The notes beneath the pieces were generated by a model that was not told the DNA's origin, did no database searches, and saw only the letters and a program-made list of their open reading frames with translations. 54,966 bases of DNA. Origin: Armatimonadota bacterium. Lineage in GTDB: Bacteria; Armatimonadota; UBA5829; JAUSEB01. Position 1 is the first letter of the stretch; each line of letters begins with the position of its first letter. The stretch spans positions 1-54,966 of the forward strand of contig JAUSGG010000118.1 in NCBI GenBank assembly GCA_030649165.1, in the 5' to 3' direction. Made by a program: the position numbers and the translations under genes. Shown here piece by piece: positions 41,881 through 49,996 of this stretch.

Positions 41881-44067
41881 TTGACCATGTCGTCTCTTTT
41901 TATGATGCTGCTGGTTCTTGTTATTGCGGGAACTCAGGCTGAGGCCGCCGCGCGTCCGCTTCGGGTCAGTCCCGGACGTTCGGCCTCGCCTGTCCATATG
42001 CTGGCAGTATCCGAAATGCAGCGGTATCTGCCCAGGGCGTTCACCAACCAGTTGGATCTCTCAGGCAGCGGCCCGCAGTTCGACATTGTGTTCGGAACGC
42101 CCGAGACTAATCCGTTGGTCGCGCTGGCCGTGAAATCGAGGGAGATTGCCCTCCCCGACGGCAAGAACTCCGACCAGGGTTTTACTGTAAAGACTGTCGG
42201 CGAAACCATCTACGTGGCGGGCCAAGATGAACAGGGGGCGCTGTACGGCCTCTACGAACTCCTGGAGCAATACGGCGCGTATTTTCAGATCGACGGTGAG
42301 CGCTTGCCCGGCAAGACGTGGTTCAGCGCAAAGCGGCTCGACATCCGCAAGTCACCGGAGTTCAAATACCGGGGACTTCTGCCGTGGGACAACTTCGCCT
42401 GCGGTATGTCGGGCTACAACCTGGAGCATTATAAGGAGCTGATCGACCGCGGGACGCGGATGAAATTCAACAAGCTTCAGTTCCACTTCTATCCTGGTAT
42501 GGCGTTCTTCACGGAAACCGTGGACGGCAAGACCGAGTCCCCCACCTGGATAGGCGGGCCGGTCGACGTGTTCAAGACGAAGGGTTCCATAGGCGAGAAG
42601 GCGTTTGCGGGGATGGAGATATTCGGCGCCGAGCCGTACGTGGCCAACATCGGCAATCCCGCAAAGCAGGCGGAAGCGGTGCAGGCGATGATGCGGAAGG
42701 TCATCGATTACGCCCACGATCGAGGCTGGAAGACATGTGTCGGCTTCGACCTGATGAGTTCGCCGGCCGGGCAACCCTCTCAGACGGACAAGCCGGCCGA
42801 CGCCGAAGGCGCGTGGAACAGCATCAACCCGCTGGACCCTCGAAACGTGGACATCTCCGTGCAGCGGTATCGCTCGCTGGTGAAGACGTACCCGAACTCG
42901 GATTTCTACTGGATGTGGCAGAGTGAAGGCCGTGGCGTCCTAAGCCGCGCCGTGGGCCGGGAACCGGGCGCGGCTGAGATGAGGAAGAAGTTCAAGCACT
43001 GGACCGACAATGAGACTCTCGCGGGAGACATCGACTACGCCTATCTCTTCCGCGAGGTGGCAAATCGCCTGACCCCGGAGGAACGCGCGCGACTGGCCAC
43101 CGGCGGCTGGAGCATCGAGCATATCTTCCCCGGTATCGACGCCGATTTCCCCCGCGAGATGACCTTCGCATCGCTGAACTCCTATTATCCGCCCGACGCC
43201 GCGACACGCCAGGCCAAGAGTTACCGCGTGGCCAAAGGCGGGCGCAGGGCGTGGATGATCGACTGGTGGGAGTTCGACGGCAACCAGTGGTTCCCGCAGT
43301 TCCGCACGGGCTGGCAGGAGAAGATGTACAAGCAGTGCGCGGACTATGGGGTCGAGAGCGTCACGCTGCTGGGGTGGAAACTGTCGGCGATCGAGCACAA
43401 CGTCCGCTACCTGTCGGAGTTCTCCTGGAACCCGACGCTGACAAGCGCGGACTTCTACAGAAACTACATCTCACGTCTCTACGGCCTGAGATCGGGATCC
43501 ATTGCCGGGATATACGGGGAATACGAGCGGTACGAGGAGTCCACTCCCGCTGCAACCCCCGCGGATTACAGGCCGATGCTGCTCAGCGCCGGGTGGATGC
43601 CCCTTGCGATGCCCGCCCTGCCCACCACGACAGAAGGCTTCAGCGCGGCTCCCTGGCGAGAGACCGTGCAGCGGGCAACCGAGTTGATCGCTCAACAATG
43701 GCGGCTGCTCGACAAAGACAACCGCTCGGCTGAGTCGATTCGCAGGGAGCTGCCGGAGATGGACAAACAGGGCCGGTCGTGGGCGAAACTGATGATAAAC
43801 CGCCTGGAGTTCCGCGCGCTGTACCTCGGATCGATGCTGCATTTGAACCAATCGTTCATCGATTACGACAAGGCGGGGCGCGAGCAGGGCGTCGATAAGG
43901 CCAAAACCGCGGCCGTCGAGCACGCCACGCTGGCCGTTGAGCTTGCGAAGCAGGCTATAGAAAAATACGCCGAAGAGGTGAGGAATCGCGGCGACCAGGG
44001 GGTCATCGCGCAGCTCAACGAGCAGTATTACGGCGTGGTAAAGCAGTATTTGAACGCGTTGCGCTGA
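41881..44067 (+). CDS. secreted GH67/GH20-like glycosidase
   Basis: The protein has 728 aa. TTG at 41881 is chosen for GGGAGGT six bases upstream, with ATG at 41887 as the alternative. The signal peptide (SLFMMLLVLVIAGTQA) ends near AEAAA. Residues about 30-155 match the N-terminal domain of alpha-glucuronidases and hexosaminidases (DQGFTVKTVGETIYVAG, ALYGLYELLEQYGAYF). A (beta/alpha)8-like region follows (about 170-560) with LPWDNFACG, KFNKLQFHFYPGM, DFYWMWQSEGRG and MIDWWEFDGNQWFP. The C-terminal 150 residues are helical. I cannot name the catalytic pair. Alpha-glucuronidase-like activity on plant polysaccharide is plausible, but a different family is possible. It follows GH27 on the same strand with a 151-base gap. 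Confidence 0.7.
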   Translation: MTMSSLFMMLLVLVIAGTQAEAAARPLRVSPGRSASPVHMLAVSEMQRYLPRAFTNQLDLSGSGPQFDIVFGTPETNPLVALAVKSREIALPDGKNSDQGFTVKTVGETIYVAGQDEQGALYGLYELLEQYGAYFQIDGERLPGKTWFSAKRLDIRKSPEFKYRGLLPWDNFACGMSGYNLEHYKELIDRGTRMKFNKLQFHFYPGMAFFTETVDGKTESPTWIGGPVDVFKTKGSIGEKAFAGMEIFGAEPYVANIGNPAKQAEAVQAMMRKVIDYAHDRGWKTCVGFDLMSSPAGQPSQTDKPADAEGAWNSINPLDPRNVDISVQRYRSLVKTYPNSDFYWMWQSEGRGVLSRAVGREPGAAEMRKKFKHWTDNETLAGDIDYAYLFREVANRLTPEERARLATGGWSIEHIFPGIDADFPREMTFASLNSYYPPDAATRQAKSYRVAKGGRRAWMIDWWEFDGNQWFPQFRTGWQEKMYKQCADYGVESVTLLGWKLSAIEHNVRYLSEFSWNPTLTSADFYRNYISRLYGLRSGSIAGIYGEYERYEESTPAATPADYRPMLLSAGWMPLAMPALPTTTEGFSAAPWRETVQRATELIAQQWRLLDKDNRSAESIRRELPEMDKQGRSWAKLMINRLEFRALYLGSMLHLNQSFIDYDKAGREQGVDKAKTAAVEHATLAVELAKQAIEKYAEEVRNRGDQGVIAQLNEQYYGVVKQYLNALR

Positions 44068-44090
44068 AGCGCGGCTGTGGGGAATGTCTA

Positions 44091-44858
44091 CTACCTCTGG
44101 AACCGCACCACTGTCTCGACTGTTGCGACCAGGTTCATGAATCCATGCATAGCGTAGCAGGTCCACAGCGAGCGTGTTCTAAGGCGCGCAGCGCCAAGTA
44201 TGAGGCCGCCCACGAAAGTCATAGCGATCTCGATGAAGCCGTATTGGACGTGAATCAGGGCCCAAAGCAAGGAGGTAAGCGCCACAGCTCCGGCATTGCC
44301 CATACTTGACCGTCTGAAACCTTCGAGAAGAAACCCCCGGAAGAACGTCTCTTCGAAGGCAGGCCCGACGAGAATTATAGCGATCCACAGAAGAAACGGA
44401 AACACACTGGTGCGGTACACGTCAATCTGCCACTGGGGAACGGTCGGCCTGTTGAGCGCGATGAGCAGCCCGTCCGACAGCACGACGAGCGCCGCTGTGA
44501 CGCCAAGAGCCGCCAAAAACGTCTTGAAAGAGATCGGATGCAGCCCGAGGTAATCCTTAACTGAAACGCTTTTCCGAAGTGTCGTGAATAGCACAACGAG
44601 GCAAAGACCTACGAGGGTTGTCGCAAATGTCATGACCGACACGAGCAGCCCGTTCGACGCAAGGCGCGCGGAGAACTCTATGAAATCCGCTTTGGGATTG
44701 GACGCAAGGTGAGCGGCCACGAAGACAATTCCGACCACGGTCTGCACCACGATGAACGCGGCGAAGACGGCGCAGCCCAGCCCCGCCGTTGGCCACGGTC
44801 CCCAGACCTCTTTCTCACTGACCTGGCTCTCAGTAACCTGATGCTCCTCTACACACAT
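44091..44858 (-). CDS. CPBP family intramembrane metalloprotease
   Basis: A membrane protein of 255 aa with about seven hydrophobic segments. The ATG start follows GGAGGGCAAG. CPBP (CAAX/Abi-type) motifs are present: FEETFFRGFLLEGFRR (EExxxR, motif 1), LLWALIHVQYGF (motif 2 His) and the late AMHGFMN. Members cleave prenylated or secreted peptides within the membrane, and some give bacteriocin self-immunity. The substrate here is unknown. The short cytoplasmic N-terminus (about 25 aa) is typical. It is convergent with the GH67-like gene (23-base gap) and 89 bases upstream of nothing on its own strand except the DUF6599 gene end. Confidence 0.85.
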   Translation of the reverse strand: MCVEEHQVTESQVSEKEVWGPWPTAGLGCAVFAAFIVVQTVVGIVFVAAHLASNPKADFIEFSARLASNGLLVSVMTFATTLVGLCLVVLFTTLRKSVSVKDYLGLHPISFKTFLAALGVTAALVVLSDGLLIALNRPTVPQWQIDVYRTSVFPFLLWIAIILVGPAFEETFFRGFLLEGFRRSSMGNAGAVALTSLLWALIHVQYGFIEIAMTFVGGLILGAARLRTRSLWTCYAMHGFMNLVATVETVVRFQR

Positions 44859-44947
44859 CTTGCCCTCCGCTTGAAATGCGTTTTTTCAAAAGAACGGTCA
44901 ACTGACAATCGGCTGACGGCTGATGCCCCACGAATCAGCCTCAGACG

Positions 44948-45880
44948 CTACTGTGCCCCAAGCAGGCCACGACACTGCTTTGCGTAGCCGGCGTCGAAAA
45001 CCAGCTTGAGCGAGGCTCCCTGCACCCGCGCGGCCACATGCTTCCCCTGCTCTACCTTTTGGACGCGAATGGACTCGCCGGATGCGGGTTCGCGCTTGAG
45101 GTAGACCCGGACGAACTGAGAGTAGGCAGCCCCGGCCTCTTTCGCGGTCGGGTAGCGGACGATCAGCAGGCGCGGATTGGCTTTGTCGAGGACGTACTGC
45201 GCGAGGACGGCCTCGGTTTTCGGGCCGAGGTCAAGCAGATTGGCGTCCGAAAGGTAGTAGTGGTAGTTCAGCACCGTGTGCTTATGGAGATAGCGAACGC
45301 TCGTGGGGACGAGGCCAACTTTTGGCAGCGATTTCAGAAGAACGGGATACTCGCCCCGGGCGGGAATGTGATCGGCGATCATACGCCCCAGGGCAAGGAC
45401 TGCCGCTGACGACTCGGGCGTTTGCTTGTCCGCGAGGATACGGACGAAGTAATCGCCCTTCCAGAACCTGAGCATACCGGCTTCGAAGTCACGATCGCGG
45501 CCAATAGCCAGGGCGGCCTTGTCGGAAGGATGCCTTGCGCTTCGCTCGGCGCTGTAGACGCCGAAAGCCTCTCTGGAATCGGTCATCCTGTAGACCTCGG
45601 CGGTCATCTTTGCTCCGGCCGGCCCTGTGTATTCCCGGACCGCAAGCGCTCGGAAGCCATAGGCGAGATAGAGTTCACCGGCGCCGTCCATGTAGTCGAA
45701 GATGTTGGAGGCGTCGTACAGGGCGACTGGTCCGCTGGATTGCCAGCCGGAGGCATAATCCGGCAAAAACGAGTCATACCACGCTGGGTCCGCCTCACAG
45801 GGGCCGTAGGAGAGGACGATCAAAGCGAGCGCCCCCATTAGCCAACACCCAACACTCAACACCCAACACCTATCTTTCAC
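44948..45880 (-). CDS. DUF6599 family secreted protein
   Basis: The protein has 310 aa from a GTG that overlaps the DUF362 stop (GTGA), which implies translational coupling. A signal peptide ends near CEADP. The DUF6599 signature is clear: LYDASNIFDYMDGAGELYLAYGF followed by YRMTDSREAFGVYS. Function is unknown to me. The family often sits beside DUF362 genes. An oddity is that the codons for CWVLSVGCW in the signal peptide are a run of heptamers (AGGTGTT, GGGTGTT, GAGTGTT, GGGTGTT), so a repeat tract has become the 5' end of this gene. An alternative start after the repeat would lose the signal peptide. Confidence 0.75.
   Translation of the reverse strand: MKDRCWVLSVGCWLMGALALIVLSYGPCEADPAWYDSFLPDYASGWQSSGPVALYDASNIFDYMDGAGELYLAYGFRALAVREYTGPAGAKMTAEVYRMTDSREAFGVYSAERSARHPSDKAALAIGRDRDFEAGMLRFWKGDYFVRILADKQTPESSAAVLALGRMIADHIPARGEYPVLLKSLPKVGLVPTSVRYLHKHTVLNYHYYLSDANLLDLGPKTEAVLAQYVLDKANPRLLIVRYPTAKEAGAAYSQFVRVYLKREPASGESIRVQKVEQGKHVAARVQGASLKLVFDAGYAKQCRGLLGAQ
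45841..45875. repeat. heptamer tract inside DUF6599 signal-peptide codons
   Basis: Plus-strand 7-mers: GCCAACA, CCCAACA, CTCAACA, CCCAACA, CCTATCT. They are read on the minus strand as signal-peptide codons. Confidence 0.8.
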
Positions 45881-46746
45881 ACCTTTATGTTCACGAGCTT
45901 GATCTTGTTGAGATGGCTGGTCCCGAGGCCGTACTTCTTGTCAGCCACCTCTATGTGCTTCGGCGGCGGGTTTAGAATCCACTCCGGCGGCTGGACCTCG
46001 TTCCGCTTCTTCTGGAGAACGCTCAGGCAAACCGTGTCCACGGCAACCGGGTCGGTCCCCATTACGAGGGCCTCGTAGTCCAGGAGATAACGCGGATCGA
46101 CCTGCGGTCCGCCATTGTACAGCATTTTGAGGCCGTCCACGATGATGAGACGGGTCTTGCCCTTAAGGGTGGGATGCTCCCACATAGCGGCAAGGTCGGC
46201 GCAGGAGTCCGCATGGTACCGGCTGGGCTCTGGATGGCACCCCGCGTAATTCTTGATCGAGAACGCGACTCCGGAGAGCCAGTGGCTTTTCATACCGGGA
46301 ACGTTGATCAGGGCAGTGAAGCCTTCGGGCTTCCCGGCGTCGCGGTCCCAAGCCTCTGACTTTGTGACACCGATCCTGGCAAGGCGCTCGCTAATCGCGG
46401 CGGTCAGATCCTCATGGGTCGGAGTCATCATCCTGTTTATCTTGATGCCGACAGCGTCGTCGGCGCGGATGTATTTCTTCCAGGCGGCGTCAACAGACTT
46501 CAGCCCGGAGAGTTCGCGCATACCTTTGTCCAGCATTTGGTCGAGGATTTGGCGGTTGACCTTGCCTTCAGCGTCCAGGACGCCCGGTCCGCGGACGACT
46601 ACGACCTTGGTCAACGGTTTCGCTTTCGCGACGGCTTCGGACCGCGCGGAGCCGACGCCCATAGCGAGGCCCAAAGCGCCGTATGCCGCGCCCTTCAGGA
46701 AATCGCGGCGGGTGATGGTAGAGGTATCGTGGTCATGGGATGTCAT
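45877..46746 (-). CDS. DUF362 family Tat-exported protein
   Basis: The protein has 289 aa from the ATG at 46746, which follows GGGAGGAACTA; an upstream in-frame start at 46764 is less well placed. The N-terminus carries a twin-arginine signal (TRRDFLKGAAYGALGLAMG), so it is exported folded, probably with a cofactor. The body matches DUF362 (VVVVRGPG, VGIKINRM, TALINVPGMKSHWLSG, YEALVMGTDPVAVDTVC). Related DUF362 proteins are often joined to 4Fe-4S ferredoxin modules, but no CxxCxxC cluster motif is present here. The gene overlaps DUF6599 by four bases and is the first gene of the pair. A perfect 16-bp palindrome lies 24 bases upstream. Confidence 0.85.
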   Translation of the reverse strand: MTSHDHDTSTITRRDFLKGAAYGALGLAMGVGSARSEAVAKAKPLTKVVVVRGPGVLDAEGKVNRQILDQMLDKGMRELSGLKSVDAAWKKYIRADDAVGIKINRMMTPTHEDLTAAISERLARIGVTKSEAWDRDAGKPEGFTALINVPGMKSHWLSGVAFSIKNYAGCHPEPSRYHADSCADLAAMWEHPTLKGKTRLIIVDGLKMLYNGGPQVDPRYLLDYEALVMGTDPVAVDTVCLSVLQKKRNEVQPPEWILNPPPKHIEVADKKYGLGTSHLNKIKLVNIKV

Positions 46747-46769
46747 TAGTTCCTCCCGCTCCAACTGAC

Positions 46770-46785
46770 TGATCAGTACTGATCA
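46770..46785. promoter_or_regulatory. 16-bp palindrome upstream of DUF362 gene
   Basis: TGATCAGTACTGATCA is its own reverse complement and lies between the probable promoter (TATGCTATGAT on the minus strand) and the ribosome site, a position fitting a repressor operator. Confidence 0.55.
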
Positions 46786-47070
46786 TAGCATATTGGCGGG
46801 GAACAGGGAACAATTAGCGCAAGAGTTCAGGAATGGTCGGCACGACGTCACCCTGAGCGAAGCGAAGGGTCTGCTTTTCGATCATGCTCCCCGGAAAAAG
46901 TGGATTCTTCGCTACGCTCCGAAGAAAGCGCTCGTTTCGGGAACAAGATTCCCGAAAGACCGAAGTTGTCTGCCAGATCCGGTGGTCACTTCCGCAATGC
47001 CGTTCCCGCATGAATAGGACATGTTTTTCGTCCGTGCGGGGTTTTGCCGGAATTCGATGACCGGCGCTGA

Positions 47071-47120
47071 CCCTCCAGGTAAGATACCTGGAGGGATAGC
47101 AAAAGATACCTGGGGGGATA
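47071..47120. repeat. hairpin plus direct repeat
   Basis: CCCTCCAGGTA and TACCTGGAGGG pair around AGA (47071-47095). AGATACCTGGAGGGATAGC is repeated with one change after AAA (47082-47100 and 47104-47122 approximately). Confidence 0.7.
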
Positions 47121-47147
47121 GCGCAATCGCGACTGATGTTCGTTACT

Positions 47148-47183
47148 AGAACATGGCCGGGACGCCAGTCCCGGCCATGTTCT
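47148..47183 (-). terminator. hairpin after GH99-like gene
   Basis: AGAACATGGCCGGGAC and GTCCCGGCCATGTTCT form a perfect 16-bp stem around GCCA, about 110 bases after the minus-strand stop. Confidence 0.6.
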
Positions 47184-47291
47184 GTTGCTGCAAACCGCCG
47201 TCGCCTCGTTTGGTCAAGGCTCCGACAATCGAGCCGGTTCAGGCTGGCTTACGATGCGATGTATCCAGCTTGGACCGCGCTTAGGACCGGC

Positions 47292-49823
47292 TCACTGGTA
47301 CACGCAGACTGTGTCTATGCCCCACTCCTGCTGGTTGGATATGGCGAAACGGAAATCCGCGCCGTTGTTCTGGCGGTTTCCGAAATACGCGTCGGTCAGG
47401 GTCCAAGTATACTGTTTCCAACCGCCGGTGTTGGTCAGAGTCGGTCCGGCGACGTTCTTGTACGCGCCGCCGCCGGTTGAGTCGTATTGCAGGCTCAACA
47501 CGGATGTGCCGAGGTCGTAATAGTCGCACGTGATCTTGACGTTCTGCTTGCTTCCCTGGTAAGCCCACGAGTCGTTCACGCCGAAGTAGAAGTAGATGTC
47601 CGGGTAGTCCACATTCTCCCGGCAGTTGTGGCCCGCTGAGGTCCACGGCACGGTGTCTCCGTCGCTGACTTGAATGTGAGTCATGCCGTCGTAGACCTCT
47701 GTGCCGCCCAAGTCGCAGGAGACGGCGTCAGCTCCGCGGCTGTACACGTCAATCTTGTTGAAGTTAAAGCCGCCGCCTACGACGTTGAACTGGAGTATGT
47801 GCTGGCCTGAGCTCAGATTGCGGGCCGGAACGATTATCGTCGTCCAGTTCTGCCAGCCACCGGTGCTTGCGAAGCTCCTGTTTCCGGTCTTGTCAGAACC
47901 GTCGAGCAGTATCTTGAAGGTCCCGCCGCCGCCACCGCTTGCCACGCGAACGTAGAAGTCATAGTCGCCCGTGCTGGCTACGTTTACCGTATACTCCAGC
48001 CACTCGCCGGTATCTATCCAGCCGACGTTGTAGCCGCCGCCAGTGTCTGTCGTGGTCTCTATGTCGACGTCGGTCGAGCGATACTGACCGCCTGCGTTGC
48101 CGCCCGAGGTATCATGATAGGCCACGCCCTCGCCGCCGTTGTCGAAGTTCTCGGCCTGGATTGTGCCGGGAAGCTGAATCACGCCGGCATAGGGCGTCTG
48201 GCCGCCGCCACCCCCTACTGTTACCGTTTTGGTGTCGGTGGCGCCGAACCAACGGATGAACTCGTGCACCATCCGCCAGTCCGTAGTGTAAGTTCCGGGG
48301 GTGGCCGGAGCAGTCATGGTAAAGTTGAATGTGTACTGCTCGTTCGGCGCTACGCTGTTGCTTGTGGGCAGGTTTATGCGGCCCGGTCCGAACGGATCGG
48401 AGTCGTCAACGGCGCCGAGTTTCATGAACTCCCAACTCCAGACCGTCTCTCCAATGTTCTTCATCGTCACCGAGACGCTGTACTGCTGACTCGGATTCAT
48501 GGAAGTCGGAATGGTGTCGCTGATGAACTGAGAATTGTCGGGAGAAGTCCCCGAATTGATCGGAATGGTCTGGGAGAGCCCAATCTCGCCCCTCTGCATC
48601 TTGGATGCCTGGTTCCCAAGTCGGAGATACCAGTCCTCGCCGTACCCTTGAGTCGTCCACCAGCATCCATAGGTCGGGATGTTGTCCGTAAGTTTCATGA
48701 TGGCCGTGGACTCGTCGTACTCGTCGAACATCGCCAGGAACTGGGTCTGGACTCCCGCGCTCTTCCACGCGTAGATTTGGTCCCAAAGGTGCTGACCGCC
48801 GCGCGGGGAGATGTCGGACTGGCCGCAGGGATAATTGTTCATATTGTCCCAGCCAAACCGGGGCCACATTGTAGCCATGTAATGAATGCCGAGGCTGTTG
48901 CACTCGTTCAGGTCGGGGATGATCTTGTTGGTCTTCCACCAGCTTATCCCGCTCCAGTTATTGTAAGCGCCTACTGTCCAGGGGGTTATGCTATTAAAGC
49001 TCCTGAAGACGCCATTCCATGCGGGATCCTGCTTGGTGTCTCCAGGGTCTTGCGTCCGCCAACCACCGGGCACGCCGCCAATCACCCAACAGCCCTGTGC
49101 TTTGAACCAGTCTATTACCGACTGCGCAATCGCGGGAGTGCCTGGTCGGTCCGGGTAACCAAAACCCCAAATGGCTATGACAGGCTTACCGTTGTGGTAC
49201 AGGTAGCGAGAATGGTTCTTGATGTTCCAGGTGTTGTTGAGGTACGTCCAATCGTTCGTGAGTTGGCTGTAGACGTTCGCGTCGGTGCAGCCGGAAATGT
49301 CGTACTCCAAACACCAAACACGTCCGTACGTGGTGGATGAGCTCGTCACGTTCTGAGCGACGCGGTCCATCCATTTCTGGATAGGGTCATTCGGGTCGCC
49401 GGCATAGCCGCTGACGAATCGCTGTAGAAAGACGCCGTCGATTCCGTTTTCCAGCATCCAACGGAAGTGGGCGTTGACGGCCCCTTGCCTGTAGGAGCTG
49501 TACACGTAGGGCGTACCGCCATAGGTCAAGGTGGTGTTCGGCACGTAGAACAGGTCAGAGGAATCATACTCTGTAACCGACGGCCATATCTCGGTGTGGT
49601 AGTAGCCTGGCCCGATGTAGTTGCGATCGTTACTCCAATGCTGCCAGCCAACGAACGGATCATTGCCGTCACCGGGACAACAATGCCATCCCTGGTAGCC
49701 GCACATCACTTTGTTGGTCATGCTGTTCCTGTCAACCGTGTGAACCGCGGCAACCTGCCCGGCCAACAAGCAGACAGCCAGCGCCAGACCAATCAATAAC
49801 GTTAAAACCTTTCTTGCTTGCAC
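47292..49823 (-). CDS. secreted GH99/GH71-like enzyme with Ig and CBM6 modules
   Basis: The protein has 843 aa from the GTG at 49823, preceded by TTGGAGGTTAGAA. A signal peptide (ARKVLTLLIGLALAVCLLAG) leads to a catalytic-type barrel (about 30-420) with VMCGYQGWHCCPGDG, NAHFRWMLENGIDGVFLQRF and FLAMFDEYDEST, features of the GH99/GH71-like group acting on alpha-mannan or alpha-glucan. Then come an NBR1-type Ig module (about 430-535; ISDTIPTSM, YTTDWRMVHEF-x-RWFG), a glycine linker, a CBM6 (about 540-690; TIQAENFDNGGEGVAYHD, GYNVGWIDTGEWLEYTV) and a C-terminal jelly-roll-like domain (about 695-843; THIQVSDGDTVPWTSAG). The last 300 residues are shared with the GH9 protein upstream. The exact glycan specificity is not predictable. 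Confidence 0.82.
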   Translation of the reverse strand: MQARKVLTLLIGLALAVCLLAGQVAAVHTVDRNSMTNKVMCGYQGWHCCPGDGNDPFVGWQHWSNDRNYIGPGYYHTEIWPSVTEYDSSDLFYVPNTTLTYGGTPYVYSSYRQGAVNAHFRWMLENGIDGVFLQRFVSGYAGDPNDPIQKWMDRVAQNVTSSSTTYGRVWCLEYDISGCTDANVYSQLTNDWTYLNNTWNIKNHSRYLYHNGKPVIAIWGFGYPDRPGTPAIAQSVIDWFKAQGCWVIGGVPGGWRTQDPGDTKQDPAWNGVFRSFNSITPWTVGAYNNWSGISWWKTNKIIPDLNECNSLGIHYMATMWPRFGWDNMNNYPCGQSDISPRGGQHLWDQIYAWKSAGVQTQFLAMFDEYDESTAIMKLTDNIPTYGCWWTTQGYGEDWYLRLGNQASKMQRGEIGLSQTIPINSGTSPDNSQFISDTIPTSMNPSQQYSVSVTMKNIGETVWSWEFMKLGAVDDSDPFGPGRINLPTSNSVAPNEQYTFNFTMTAPATPGTYTTDWRMVHEFIRWFGATDTKTVTVGGGGGQTPYAGVIQLPGTIQAENFDNGGEGVAYHDTSGGNAGGQYRSTDVDIETTTDTGGGYNVGWIDTGEWLEYTVNVASTGDYDFYVRVASGGGGGTFKILLDGSDKTGNRSFASTGGWQNWTTIIVPARNLSSGQHILQFNVVGGGFNFNKIDVYSRGADAVSCDLGGTEVYDGMTHIQVSDGDTVPWTSAGHNCRENVDYPDIYFYFGVNDSWAYQGSKQNVKITCDYYDLGTSVLSLQYDSTGGGAYKNVAGPTLTNTGGWKQYTWTLTDAYFGNRQNNGADFRFAISNQQEWGIDTVCVYQ

Positions 49824-49907
49824 TTCTAACCTCCAAGAATAATAATACCGGCGGGAGCCTTCCGTCGGATGCCGAAGTCGGCGCAGCTTCCGCAAATCCG
49901 TCGGAGA

Positions 49908-49943
49908 AGCATCTCCGCCGGCCGCCGGATCGGCGGAGATGCT
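49908..49943 (-). terminator. hairpin after GH9 gene
   Basis: AGCATCTCCGCCG and CGGCGGAGATGCT form a 13-bp stem in the 173-base gap between the two secreted enzymes, so they are probably separate transcription units. An unused AAAGGAGG site lies at 49967-49974 on the minus strand. Confidence 0.6.
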
Positions 49944-49996
49944 GGGAAACTAGTCGGTTGTTATTACCTCCTTTCCCGAGAGTCTGATAGAACCGA

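Larger units (their letters stand above)
46790..47291. other. intergenic with divergent GTCATT repeat, hairpins
   Basis: No gene. A diverged GTCA-type palindromic repeat (about 46816-46960), a 25-bp hairpin (47071-47095) with a directly repeated GATACCTGG-x-GGGATAGC, and a 36-bp terminator-like hairpin (47148-47183) are visible. Confidence 0.65.

Noticed and set aside
48114-49340. Plus-strand open frame of 408 codons
   Set aside because: It is antisense to the GH99-like gene; no recognisable protein features.
49961-49990. Ribosome site AAAGGAGG on the minus strand as evidence for a further gene
   Set aside because: No start codon or open frame follows before the hairpin at 49908-49943; probably a relic.
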